The notes under the pieces are model-generated. The model searched no databases. It saw only the letters and a list, made by a program, of their open reading frames with translations, and was not told the DNA's origin. From RGIG2041 sp045578865 (GTDB lineage: Bacteria > Bacillota > Clostridia > UBA1381 > UMGS1253), in contig JAZNLB010000012.1 of the NCBI GenBank assembly GCA_045578865.1, positions 1 through 54,406 of the forward strand: 54,406 nt of DNA, in the 5' to 3' direction. Shown here one piece after another: positions 1-7,066 of the stretch. The translations under genes were made by a program, and so were the position numbers. How positions within the stretch are numbered: position 1 is the first letter of the stretch; the number at the start of each line of letters is the position of its first letter.

Positions 1-282
1 CCTGATAGTCTGGTCCTTGCTTTTGACCCAGATTGTGACAAAACGCCAGAGAGAAAGACACCAACAAGAAAAGCAAAAATTAAATACATGATGCGTAATT
101 TAGATATTGATTCTAGAGCTGTTGATTTTGCAGAAGCGGACATAACAAATATACTAGAGTTATTCCATGTGTTAAGTGATGGTACTCATGGAGAGGCAGG
201 AAGATATGAGGTGCAAAAACTAAATCAAGTAAAAAAACGAGTGGAACAGGGGATTAATTTTTTGTGTGAAATATCTGCATAG
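1..282 (+). CDS. 3' end of an unassigned protein gene (truncated by window)
   Basis: The frame is open from base 1 to a TAG at 280-282, so only the C-terminal 93 residues are visible and the start lies outside the window. The visible part is charged and mostly helical. It has a basic stretch (ERKTPTRKAKIKY) followed by an acidic-to-amphipathic segment containing LSDGTHGEAGRY and KKRVEQGINFL. I do not recognise the family with confidence. The end of the gene is followed within 12 bases by a strong bidirectional terminator, which supports this being a real translated 3' end. The low-GC composition and the neighbouring tRNA cluster would fit the edge of an accessory island, but that is inference. 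Confidence 0.6.
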   Translation, partial: PDSLVLAFDPDCDKTPERKTPTRKAKIKYMMRNLDIDSRAVDFAEADITNILELFHVLSDGTHGEAGRYEVQKLNQVKKRVEQGINFLCEISA

Positions 283-293
283 TCTAAAATAAT

Positions 294-329
294 AAAAAGC
301 GTGATGACAGTAAAATCATCACGCTTTTT
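294..329. terminator. Bidirectional intrinsic terminator
   Basis: A perfect 14-bp stem (294-307 with 316-329) with an 8-nt loop and A-run/T-run flanks. It ends the partial plus-strand gene. The same hairpin can end tRNA-Ser transcription coming from the right, because the last T is the first base of the tRNA CCA complement. Confidence 0.9.
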
Positions 330-420
330 GGCGGAGATGCAGAGATTTGAACTCTGGCGCCGGGATTGCCGACCTACTGCATTTCGAGTGCAGACCCTTC
401 AACCACTTGGGTACATCTCC
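329..420 (-). tRNA. tRNA-Ser(CGA)
   Basis: On the minus strand the acceptor GGAGATG pairs with CATCTCC, followed by discriminator G and an encoded CCA. The anticodon stem CTGCA/TGCAG encloses loop CTCGAAA, so the anticodon is CGA (serine, UCG codons). The length of 92 nt, with a long variable arm, is the class II serine form. The T-loop GTTCAAATC is intact. It sits between a bidirectional terminator and the tRNA-like remnants upstream. Confidence 0.93.
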
Positions 421-532
421 AGATATGTTTGAACTCCGATTTGACGGAGAAAAAAACGAGCAAATTATAAAATTTTGTTAGAAAAATGTTAGAAATGGCT
501 AGAAAAACCGCTAGATAAGGGTGTAAAAACAA

Positions 533-637
533 GGTTTGAACCTCGCTTAAACCCGCACGGTTAAGCCATTTGTAGGGGTACAGTTACAGTGTAACCGAGG
601 GGATTTCGAGTCAGTCCCGTTATGACCACTTCGATAC
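533..637 (-). other. tRNA-Ser-like remnant 1
   Basis: Read on the minus strand, 637-620 gives GTATCGAAGTGGTCATAA, a D-arm typical of class II tRNA-Ser, followed by GACTGACTCGAAATC, which resembles a serine CGA anticodon arm. After that the fold breaks down. A 7-bp hairpin (CGGTTAC/GTAACTG) stands where a variable arm would be, and a T-loop-like GGTTCAAACC lies near 533-545, but no acceptor stem closes the element. It is best read as a degraded or rearranged tRNA. Its first 18 bases are repeated exactly at 788-805. Confidence 0.5.
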
Positions 638-716
638 TTTGGCCAATGTATTTACTGGTTCGCGCAAAGGGTGTGGCTATTTGGGAACTGAACAAATCAA
701 GCATATACTTTTAAAG

Positions 717-738
717 AACCCTTGAAAAATCAAGGGTT
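717..738 (-). terminator. Hairpin after the tRNA-Pro / tRNA-like transcript
   Basis: A perfect 9-bp stem (717-725 with 730-738) and an AAAA loop. On the minus strand it is followed by CTTTAAAAG, only a weak U-tract. It lies directly 3' of the tRNA-like element at 740-811 and may be its terminator or processing stop. Confidence 0.5.
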
Positions 739-739
739 T

Positions 740-811
740 GGAGCGATATGAGTTCCCAAAAAGCAAAAGCATCTGGCGATAGCCCTGTTATGACCACTTC
801 GATACCGCTCC
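740..811 (-). other. tRNA-like element 2, immediately 3' of tRNA-Pro
   Basis: On the minus strand this 72-nt unit begins GGAGCGGTAT and ends ATATCGCTCC, which pair over 10 bp with one G-U pair. After the 5' arm comes the same class II D-arm sequence as in remnant 1 (788-805). No anticodon or T arm can be recognised. It starts 5 nt after the CCA of tRNA-Pro and must be co-transcribed with it. It could be a decayed tRNA, the scar of an element that used a tRNA gene as its attachment site, or a small structured RNA. Confidence 0.5.
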
Positions 812-816
812 ATACA

Positions 817-893
<77 letters not shown>

Positions 894-909
894 AAAACAT
901 TACCAAACA

Positions 910-938
910 AGTATACTATACTTTTTGTGCCATGTCAA
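910..938 (-). promoter_or_regulatory. SigmaA-type promoter for tRNA-Pro
   Basis: On the minus strand TTGACA (938-933), a 17-nt spacer and TATACT (915-910). Initiation about 7 nt downstream falls some 10 nt before the mature tRNA 5' end. Confidence 0.8.
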
Positions 939-950
939 GCAGAAAAAGCA

Positions 951-1006
951 TAAAAAAGAAGTGACCCTCGACTACACTGACAACGATGTAATCAAGGGTC
1001 ACTTCT
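951..1006 (-). terminator. Terminator of the minus-strand 957-1401 unit
   Basis: A 20-bp stem, 957-976 with 987-1006, with a 10-nt loop and then TTTTTT on the minus strand. The two imperfect positions are G-U wobbles if the minus strand is transcribed but A-C mismatches on the plus strand, so the sequence itself indicates transcription leftward. Confidence 0.85.
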
Positions 1007-1401
1007 GTGAATTCTTATTATCTAACATCAATTTAACCTCTCTTTCGTAGTTTGCCTTTTGCTTGGATTGTTACATTCGCCCTAACCTCCGTCATCCAAT
1101 CTTTTGTCTCTAAAGGAGAACCGCTTTGTGTTGCTGATGTACTTTTTCGTCTGCAAAAGGTGGTTTTTTGACTTCTCATCTATGCCAGTTGCATTTTTAC
1201 ACTTCCGGAAAACCAAGCCTTTATTTTCAAACTTCCCATTTCCTTCTATTTTCTTCCATCTATCTCAAACGCAACACCGTCGTGTTTTTTCTTTATTTCG
1301 CCTTCCGTCGGTTTGCTTTTCCGTTAGATTGGAATGCAACTTTCATATTGAAGTCTGAGATTTACTTGTACATTGGACTGTACCTCTCTTTCTCTTTTGT
1401 C
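957..1401 (-). ncRNA. Candidate ~445-nt transcript without a long ORF
   Basis: The unit is delimited by a good minus-strand promoter (1408-1436) and a strong minus-strand terminator (951-1006). The transcript is purine-rich, with local hairpins such as GTACA/TGTAC near 1365-1380 and AACAC/GTGTT near 1280. No minus-strand ORF reaches 60 codons. One frame reads as about 105 codons broken by three stops and ends with a 48-codon ORF (1185-1039) that lacks a Shine-Dalgarno site. It may be a non-coding RNA, a decayed gene, or a small-peptide unit; I cannot decide between these from sequence alone. Confidence 0.45.
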
Positions 1402-1407
1402 ACCTTT

Positions 1408-1436
1408 AGTATAGCATGATTTTATCGGCGTTGCAA
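1408..1436 (-). promoter_or_regulatory. Promoter of the minus-strand 957-1401 unit
   Basis: On the minus strand TTGCAA (1436-1431), 17 nt, then TATACT (1413-1408) preceded by an extended-10 TG. Spacing is ideal, and no annotated gene lies downstream on this strand before the terminator. Confidence 0.65.
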
Positions 1437-1511
1437 TTGGCAAAATGTAAAAAGATGATATCTCGTTTTTGTGGATTAAAGAGAAATTTTACTGCAATTT
1501 CCGCAAAAGTA

Positions 1512-1541
1512 TTTACAAAGGGGGACGGGGTGTGATATACT
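1512..1541 (+). promoter_or_regulatory. Promoter-like sequence facing a terminator
   Basis: TTTACA (1512-1517), an 18-nt GC-rich spacer, TATACT (1536-1541). Initiation near 1548 would give only about 40 nt before the terminator hairpin at 1558-1586. It may be a chance match. Confidence 0.35.
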
Positions 1542-1557
1542 AATTTTGTTGGGACGC

Positions 1558-1586
1558 AAAAAGGATAGCCACGGGCTATCCTTTTT
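1558..1586. terminator. Bidirectional terminator
   Basis: A 13-bp stem (AAAAAGGATAGCC / GGCTATCCTTTTT) with loop ACG. It lies just beyond the stop of the minus-strand acyltransferase-like gene, which it should terminate. Confidence 0.88.
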
Positions 1587-1590
1587 TATT

Positions 1591-2445
1591 TTATTTAATA
1601 TCTTCTACGACGGTTTCGGGCGGCGTTAAAAGTTGCTCCGGATTTTCTATGAGTTTTTTAATCTTTTTAAATGCGGATGCGTAGTAGTGGCCGTCGCAGA
1701 TGCGTTCGTCACACACGACGGTGAAATCCATCAGCGTACGCTTTTCAGCTTCGCCCTCTTTGTTTAAAATGTACTCAAAACGCTTTGCGCCCATTGCGAT
1801 AAAAATTGGCAGATTACCAAAATCATATAAATGATGGAATACCGGCGGAATGCCGAGGGAGCCTAAGTTCGTGATGAACATAGAACCGTGGAATGGGCTG
1901 AGTTTTGTCAGCCAACGCGGTAATAAATTAAAATAGTCAAGCAGTTTGATGAGACCGATGGCGAGTTTTAAAATAATTCGCGGCAGTTTCATCAACAGGC
2001 GGACAAAGCCGTCCATATCATTTTGGTCGCCTTCTGCTTTGTTTTCTTCAATCATTTTGGTCAGATTGTTGTAAATGTCGAGCAAGGTATCTGCCGGAGT
2101 CGCATCCAATTTAATTACGGTTTCCGGCGCGTTGAGTTTCAGTTCTTTTTTGATGGTCAGGCATATCTCAATGCCGTTTCTTGCATAGAGACGCTGACCG
2201 CGGATGTAGCGGTTTAGCCCAGGATACTGTGCGATAACGCGGCAATATGCCGCCATAAAGATGTGCATCATACCGATGCTCTTATATCCGTCTGCGCGCA
2301 ATTTTCGAAGTAATGTTTCGCAGTTAGCGATGTCGATGGTGTTGGAAAATTTATTAGATGCGCCGTTGCGATGGGTCATGATAAACGGCATCGCGGCATC
2401 CATTGGCATACCGCCTTTGATTCTTCTTCCCTCTTTTCGACTCAT
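1591..2445 (-). CDS. 2-oxoacid dehydrogenase E2 acyltransferase-like protein
   Basis: 284 residues resembling the catalytic (chloramphenicol acetyltransferase-like) domain of dihydrolipoamide acyltransferases. It is stand-alone, without lipoyl or peripheral-subunit-binding domains. Visible landmarks are SKFSNTIDI-type N-terminal strands, SPFHGSMFITNLGSLGIPP near the middle, and the C-terminal DERICDG. In true E2 enzymes that last motif is DHRxxDG with a catalytic histidine; here it is glutamate, so ordinary acyl transfer to CoA is doubtful. A poly-G ribosome site precedes the ATG, and a TTGTTT/TATACT promoter lies upstream. It is a single-gene unit ending at the 1558-1586 terminator. The substrate is unknown. 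Confidence 0.75.
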   Translation of the reverse strand: MSRKEGRRIKGGMPMDAAMPFIMTHRNGASNKFSNTIDIANCETLLRKLRADGYKSIGMMHIFMAAYCRVIAQYPGLNRYIRGQRLYARNGIEICLTIKKELKLNAPETVIKLDATPADTLLDIYNNLTKMIEENKAEGDQNDMDGFVRLLMKLPRIILKLAIGLIKLLDYFNLLPRWLTKLSPFHGSMFITNLGSLGIPPVFHHLYDFGNLPIFIAMGAKRFEYILNKEGEAEKRTLMDFTVVCDERICDGHYYASAFKKIKKLIENPEQLLTPPETVVEDIK

Positions 2446-2481
2446 GTGTATATACCCCCAAAAAATCGTTACCTATGTACA

Positions 2482-2510
2482 AGTATACCATAAATAATTT
2501 TGAAAAACAA
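2482..2510 (-). promoter_or_regulatory. Promoter of the E2-like gene
   Basis: On the minus strand TTGTTT (2510-2505), 17 nt, TATACT (2487-2482), about 40 nt before the ATG at 2445. Confidence 0.65.
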
Positions 2511-2532
2511 GAAAATTGTCGAAAAAAGGGGC

Positions 2533-3639
2533 TTAAAACAATTTTGCCAGAGCGTCGGCGAAATATCGTGCGCCGGCAATAGATTCGGCGAGCGTATTGC
2601 CGTCTGTGCCCACTTCTACAATAAGGGAACCGGCTGTGGCGTGCTGATTAAATCGCTCAGTGCGTAGGTTGATTGGTCTTGCCAGCCCGGGGTATTTTGC
2701 AGTGATTTTGTTTTGCAGGTGTAGGGCGAATTTGAGGTTTTCGCGCCAGTTTTCATGCGGCAGTCCGCCGGCATTTGTGCCGACCACCAGCATGACCTGT
2801 GCGGCTTTGGTGCCGGAGATGTCTGCGGTAAGTTTTAATTTGGTGCCGTCACTTTTGGTCATGGCATCACGGTGTACATCCAGGACAATCTGAATGGTTG
2901 GATAGCGGCTAAGGTAGTTTTCGATGCTGCTCAGCGTGCGCGTGTAAGCGCCGTTGTAGGAGGGGTGGTCATTGATGGTTTGGTCGTGCAGTACACCGAT
3001 GCCTGCTTCGGTCAGTACGCGCGCAATCTCTTCGCCGACACGCACGACATTTTGCGTCTTATCCAGCGAACGCGTGGAGTCTGCATCTGTGTATTGTGTC
3101 TGGCTATCCGGTGTGTAACTTTCGGTGGTGTGCGTGTGTACGATCAACACTGTGGGCGCGCTTTTGTCCGCAACCGATGCGACCGGTTCGTTTAAAAGTG
3201 CGTTGATATCGATATCAAAATCGGTATCATTATCAATATAAATCTGTTTGTTTTCGCCGTGGGTGTTGCCCAATCCTGCGACGGTTTGTTTGGTTTCTAC
3301 AATGGGATAGCTGTTTTGAGATGCGGTGTCCTGTGTAGCCGGTGCAGGCTGCGGCTGCGGCGTTTGGGCAACTTGCGGTGTGACGGAACATAAAGCAATC
3401 TGACTTTTGAGCATGCTTTCCGGATTGCCCGGTAAAAAGCCGAATAGCGTGTCCGCGGCTTGCACGAGGGCGTTTTGAATCGGCATCTGTTGTGCGTAAG
3501 GAAAGCAGTGCGAAAGCACTGCGGTAGCATCCTCGGCGGTTGGCGCCGGTAGAGATGGTATTTTTGTGAGCATCAGCAGGACGGGCAGCACGATGCCGAT
3601 GCAAAAAAAGTATTTGGTTTTTTTGCATCGCATATACAT
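2533..3639 (-). CDS. spoIIP: Stage II sporulation protein P (SpoIIP)
   Basis: SpoIIP is the peptidoglycan amidase/endopeptidase of the DMP (SpoIID-M-P) complex, which degrades septal wall during engulfment in the mother cell. From the chosen ATG the protein has 368 residues: a basic N-terminus, one membrane segment at about 10-27, a Pro/Gln/Thr-rich linker near 85-105, and the amidase_3-like domain from about 160 with HTHTTESY (168-175), VVRVGEEIARVLTEAGI, DVHRDA (254-259) and VEVGTDGNT near the end. AAGGAG lies 4 nt before the ATG at 3639. An upstream in-frame GTG at 3672 lacks a ribosome site and was not used. This is strong evidence for an endospore former. Confidence 0.93.
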   Translation of the reverse strand: MYMRCKKTKYFFCIGIVLPVLLMLTKIPSLPAPTAEDATAVLSHCFPYAQQMPIQNALVQAADTLFGFLPGNPESMLKSQIALCSVTPQVAQTPQPQPAPATQDTASQNSYPIVETKQTVAGLGNTHGENKQIYIDNDTDFDIDINALLNEPVASVADKSAPTVLIVHTHTTESYTPDSQTQYTDADSTRSLDKTQNVVRVGEEIARVLTEAGIGVLHDQTINDHPSYNGAYTRTLSSIENYLSRYPTIQIVLDVHRDAMTKSDGTKLKLTADISGTKAAQVMLVVGTNAGGLPHENWRENLKFALHLQNKITAKYPGLARPINLRTERFNQHATAGSLIVEVGTDGNTLAESIAGARYFADALAKLF

Positions 3640-3707
3640 CACGCTCCTTTTTATATTTTTATTGAAATGCACTATAAAATATGTTGAAAAAATGTTTGAA
3701 AAAGGGG

Positions 3708-3736
3708 TTGACAGGGGGCAAAAAATCCGCTATAAT
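3708..3736 (+). promoter_or_regulatory. Consensus promoter P1 of the ribosomal-protein operon
   Basis: TTGACA (3708-3713), 17-nt spacer, TATAAT (3731-3736): a perfect sigmaA promoter placed about 445 nt upstream of rpsJ and divergent from spoIIP. Confidence 0.88.
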
Positions 3737-3859
3737 ACAAAACGCTTATGTTTATAGGGGTAAGTTGGCGAGAAAATCTTTGTGCAACTTTCACAAAAAA
3801 TACAGGAAAATTTCGTGAAAATTTTTGTAATTTTTTTATCGGAAATTACGCAAAAAAAC

Positions 3860-3888
3860 TTGCGCTTTCTATAAATATAAGATATAAT
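3860..3888 (+). promoter_or_regulatory. Second promoter P2 of the ribosomal-protein operon
   Basis: TTGCGC (3860-3865), 17 nt, TATAAT (3883-3888), giving a transcript that starts near 3895. Tandem promoters with ideal spacing suit a highly expressed operon. Confidence 0.72.
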
Positions 3889-3894
3889 ATTTCT

Positions 3895-4188
3895 GTTGTG
3901 ACATGGCATACGATGAAATGGGAGGTTGCGAACCCCGTTACGGTTCGGTTTTTCCATGGAGAATGTCCGATTCAAGAAACCGGGCGACAAGTCACGCTGC
4001 ACTTTGAATACACACTCTTTCGATGCTTCGTGCGTATTGTAGCGTAGTTATGCCCAGATGTGCCCAAAAGGCCGCTCTGGGTATTTTTTACGGAAGGGCG
4101 CGAAACACGCGGGTGTGTTGTAGGAAAAGCGCACGCTGTCGTATGTGACAACCAGAGCAAAAAGAGGATTTAAAAGGAGGTAAAAACT
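3895..4188 (+). promoter_or_regulatory. Structured 5' leader of the rpsJ (S10) operon
   Basis: About 290 nt without a credible ORF between P2 and rpsJ. Visible helices are CGAACC (3929-3934) with GGTTCG (3942-3947), CGGTTT (3946-3951) with AAACCG (3977-3982), and AACAC/GTGTT at 4104-4119. The first two share two bases and so are alternatives or adjustable. A terminator hairpin at 4050-4089 lies inside the leader. The layout suggests transcription attenuation of the whole operon. In E. coli L4 controls the S10 leader; which protein would act here is unknown. Confidence 0.6.
4050..4090 (+). terminator. Intrinsic terminator inside the S10-operon leader (attenuator candidate)
   Basis: ATGCCCAGA pairs with TCTGGGTAT (9 bp, one G-U), with an inner CC/GG extension, followed directly by a T-run. 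It stands about 100 nt before the rpsJ start with no gene ending before it, so its only sensible job is conditional termination of leader transcripts. Confidence 0.7.
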
Positions 4189-4500
4189 ATGGCAGCAACA
4201 CAGACAATCAGAATCAGACTGAAGGCTTATGACCACACTCTGCTCGATCAGTCCGCAGAGAAAATCGTGGAAACGGCAAAGAGAACAGGCGCAAAGGTGT
4301 CCGGTCCTATTCCGTTACCGACAAAGAAGGAAGTCGTTACAATCCTTCGTGCGGTGCATAAGTACAAGGATTCCAGAGAGCAGTTTGAGATGAGAACACA
4401 CAAGCGTTTGATTGATGTTTTGGTTCCAACTCAAAAGACAATAGAAGCTCTGACAAAACTCGAGTTGCCGGCAGGTGTCGACATCGAGATCAAGTTGTAA
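4189..4500 (+). CDS. rpsJ: 30S ribosomal protein S10
   Basis: 103 residues, the usual S10 length. It has the N-terminal IRIRLKAYDH signature, the central loop GPIPLPTKK, and the EQFEMRTHKRLIDV motif that marks the family. S10 sits in the 30S head and also serves as NusE, pairing with NusB at boxA for rRNA antitermination. AAAGGAGG lies 9 nt before the ATG. It is the first gene of the operon, as in most bacteria, so it receives all control from the leader upstream. Confidence 0.98.
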   Translation: MAATQTIRIRLKAYDHTLLDQSAEKIVETAKRTGAKVSGPIPLPTKKEVVTILRAVHKYKDSREQFEMRTHKRLIDVLVPTQKTIEALTKLELPAGVDIEIKL

Positions 4501-4569
4501 TAGCCAAAAGGCTGTTACGGGTCAAGTTTGCGGCAGACGCAAACCAATAACCTTAAGGAGGAGAAAGGC

Positions 4570-5199
4570 ATGAAAAAAGCAATTTTGGGAACAAAAGTTG
4601 GTATGTCCCAGCTCTTCATGGAAGATGGCAGAGTTGTTCCCGTAACTGTAATTTCTGTTGAGCCGAATGTGGTTATCCAGAAAAAGACAGTTGAAACTGA
4701 CGGCTACGATGCTGTTCAGGTGGGCTACCAGAACAAGAGAGAAAAGCTTGCAAACAAGCCGGAAAAGGGCCACTTTGCAAAAGCGAATGCACCGATTAAG
4801 AGATTTTTGCGCGAGTTTAAGCTCGACAATGCAGCAGAACTCAATGTTGGTGACGAAATCACATTGGCAGTATTTGAAGAAGGCGAAAGAGTCGATGTTA
4901 CCGGTATTTCCAAAGGTAAAGGCTTTGCCGGCTCGATTAAGAGACACGGCCAGCACACCGGTCCTATGTCGCACGGTTCCGGTTACCACAGAGGCTCCGG
5001 TTCCATGGGTGCTTGCTCCGACCCGTCCAAAGTTATGAAGGGTAAGAAGCTCCCGGGTCACATGGGTGTGGAAAAGGTTACGATTCAGAACCTCGACATC
5101 GTTAAGATTGATACAGAGAAGAGCCTGCTTTGCGTAAAGGGTGGTATCCCGGGCGTAAAAGGCGGCCTTGTTGTTATTAAGAATACAGTTAAGGCATAA
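4570..5199 (+). CDS. rplC: 50S ribosomal protein L3
   Basis: 209 residues beginning MKKAILGTKVGMSQLF, the standard L3 N-terminus. The ATG at 4570 follows AAGGAGGAG. An in-frame extension to 4528 is rejected because it would start inside the intergenic spacer without a ribosome site. The long central loop with GKGFAGSIKRH, HGSGYHRGSGS and KGKKLPGHMG reaches toward the peptidyl-transferase centre; L3 is an early assembly protein of domain VI of 23S rRNA. Gap to rpsJ is 69 nt. Confidence 0.98.
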   Translation: MKKAILGTKVGMSQLFMEDGRVVPVTVISVEPNVVIQKKTVETDGYDAVQVGYQNKREKLANKPEKGHFAKANAPIKRFLREFKLDNAAELNVGDEITLAVFEEGERVDVTGISKGKGFAGSIKRHGQHTGPMSHGSGYHRGSGSMGACSDPSKVMKGKKLPGHMGVEKVTIQNLDIVKIDTEKSLLCVKGGIPGVKGGLVVIKNTVKA

Positions 5200-5225
5200 T
5201 TCGGGAAGGAAGGAGGAAAACGATA

Positions 5226-5852
5226 ATGGCTACATTAGATTTATATAACATGAGCGGTAAGAAAACCGGCACAATTGATGTTAAGGACGAAATCTTCGGC
5301 GTTGAAGTAAACAAATCCGTTCTTCACGATGTTGTAGTAAACTATCTGGCAAACCAGAGACAAGGCACACAGAGTGCATTAACCCGCACAGAAGTTCGTG
5401 GCGGCGGTATTAAGCCGTGGAGACAAAAAGGTACAGGCCGTGCAAGACAGGGTAGTATCCGTGCTCCGCAATGGACAGGCGGTGGCGTTGTATTTGCTCC
5501 GAAGCCGAGAGATTATTCTTATACCTTAAATAAGAAGGTGAAGAAGCTCGCACTCAAGATGGCGCTCACCACAAAGGTAGCAGAGGACGATATCATCGTA
5601 GTAGATGGTCTCGGTTTTGATGAAATCAAGACTGCGGCTGCTGCAAAGATGCTTTCCGACCTCGGCGTATCCGATAAGGCGCTCATCGTAACTGCAGCAA
5701 ATGATGTAAATGTTTACAAGTCTGCAAGAAACATCGAGGGCGTATGCGTATCGAACGCAGATGTACTCAATGTATATGAAATTCTCAACCACAAGAAGTT
5801 GATTATAGCAAAAGCTGCTATCGAGAAGATCGAGGAGGTGTGTGCACAATGA
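5226..5852 (+). CDS. rplD: 50S ribosomal protein L4
   Basis: 208 residues. The extended internal loop, with LTRTEVRGGGIKPWRQKGTGRARQGS at about 52-77, lines the polypeptide exit tunnel with L22. The globular Rossmann-like half follows and contains VDGLGFDEIKT. In E. coli L4 is the autogenous regulator of the S10 operon, which makes it the first suspect for the leader seen here, though that link is only inference. Its stop overlaps the rplW start as ATGA, indicating translational coupling. Confidence 0.98.
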   Translation: MATLDLYNMSGKKTGTIDVKDEIFGVEVNKSVLHDVVVNYLANQRQGTQSALTRTEVRGGGIKPWRQKGTGRARQGSIRAPQWTGGGVVFAPKPRDYSYTLNKKVKKLALKMALTTKVAEDDIIVVDGLGFDEIKTAAAAKMLSDLGVSDKALIVTAANDVNVYKSARNIEGVCVSNADVLNVYEILNHKKLIIAKAAIEKIEEVCAQ

Positions 5853-6142
5853 CATTCGCACATGATATTATCTTAAGCCCGGTCATCACTGAGCAGTCCA
5901 CAGATATGATGGCGGAAAGAAAGTACACATTCAAGGTTAAGCTCGATGCCAACAAGATTCAGATTGCAAACGCAATCGAAGAAATCTTTGGCGTATCCGT
6001 AGAAAAGGTTACAACCATTCGTATGGATGGCAAGCTTAAGAGAATGGGTAGAAACGAAGGCAGACGCCCGGCATACAAGAAGGCTGTTGTTAAGCTTACA
6101 GCTGACAGCAAGACCATTGAGTTCTTCGAGGGCATGGCTTAA
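5849..6142 (+). CDS. rplW: 50S ribosomal protein L23
   Basis: 97 residues from the ATG at 5849, which overlaps the rplD stop and has GAGGAGG 9 nt upstream inside rplD. Landmarks are DIILSPVITEQS at the start, YTFKVKLDANKIQIANAIEEIFGV in the middle and the basic loop KLKRMGRNEGRRPAYKKA. L23 lies at the tunnel exit and is the docking point for SRP and trigger factor, and an SRP RNA gene is encoded later in this window. Confidence 0.98.
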   Translation: MTFAHDIILSPVITEQSTDMMAERKYTFKVKLDANKIQIANAIEEIFGVSVEKVTTIRMDGKLKRMGRNEGRRPAYKKAVVKLTADSKTIEFFEGMA

Positions 6143-6191
6143 TCGATAAGCCGACACAGTATATATTATATAGGTAAGGAGTGTTTTAAGG

Positions 6192-7025
6192 ATGGCGATT
6201 AAAAAGTATAATCCTACTTCTCCTGCAAGAAGATTTATGACAGTTTCCGCTTTCGAGGAAATTACAAAGAAGTCTCCGGAGCGTTCTTTATTAGAAACTT
6301 TAAAGAAGCATGCAGGTAGAAATTCATATGGTAAAATCACCGTTCGTCATCGCGGCGGCGGTAATCGCAGAAAGTACAGAGTAATTGACTTTAAGAGAGA
6401 TAAGGATCTCGTAAAGGCAACCGTAATCGCAATTGAGTACGATCCGAACAGAAGCGCAAACATCGCTCTGCTCCAGTACGAAAATGGTGAAAAGAGTTAC
6501 ATCATCGCTCCGTACGGCATCGCAGTAAACGATGTACTCGTTAGCGGTAAGGGCGCAGATATCAAACCGGGTAACGCAATGAACATTGAGGATATTCCGG
6601 TTGGTACATTGATTCACAACATCGAGCTTTATCCGGGTCGCGGCGCTCAGCTCGTGCGTAGTGCAGGTACTGCAGCACAGCTGATGGCAAAAGACGGCGG
6701 CTATGCACAGGTTCGTCTTCCGTCCGGCGAAGTTCGTATGATCCGCCTTGACTGTAAAGCAACTATCGGTCAGGTAGGTAACATTGATTATGAAAACATC
6801 AAGATTGGTAAAGCCGGCAGAAAGCGTCACCTTGGCTGGAGACCGACAGTACGCGGTAGCGTAATGAACCCTTGCGATCACCCGCACGGTGGTGGTGAAG
6901 GTAAGTCCCCGATCGGTAGACCGCCCCCGGTTACACCGTGGGGTAAGCCTGCTCTTGGTCTTAAGACAAGAAAGCATAAGGCTAAGTCCAATAAGTTTAT
7001 TGTAAAGAGAAGAAACCAGAAGTAA
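6192..7025 (+). CDS. rplB: 50S ribosomal protein L2
   Basis: 277 residues, full length. It has an N-terminal RNA-binding OB domain with TVRHRGGGNRRKYRVIDF (50-67), a central SH3-like barrel with LYPGRGAQLVRSAGT (146-160), and the conserved MNPCDHPHGGGEG at 225-237, which holds the histidine close to the peptidyl-transferase centre. L2 is needed for subunit joining and peptide bond formation. GGTAAGGAG lies before the ATG. Confidence 0.98.
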   Translation: MAIKKYNPTSPARRFMTVSAFEEITKKSPERSLLETLKKHAGRNSYGKITVRHRGGGNRRKYRVIDFKRDKDLVKATVIAIEYDPNRSANIALLQYENGEKSYIIAPYGIAVNDVLVSGKGADIKPGNAMNIEDIPVGTLIHNIELYPGRGAQLVRSAGTAAQLMAKDGGYAQVRLPSGEVRMIRLDCKATIGQVGNIDYENIKIGKAGRKRHLGWRPTVRGSVMNPCDHPHGGGEGKSPIGRPPPVTPWGKPALGLKTRKHKAKSNKFIVKRRNQK

Positions 7026-7066
7026 TATAAATGAACAATTTATATTGACCGGAAGGAGGAAACAAA

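Noticed and set aside
1104..1419. Two overlapping plus-strand ORFs of 83-84 codons
   Set aside because: They are antisense to the minus-strand unit, rich in Phe and Ser from its purine-rich strand, and lack ribosome sites.
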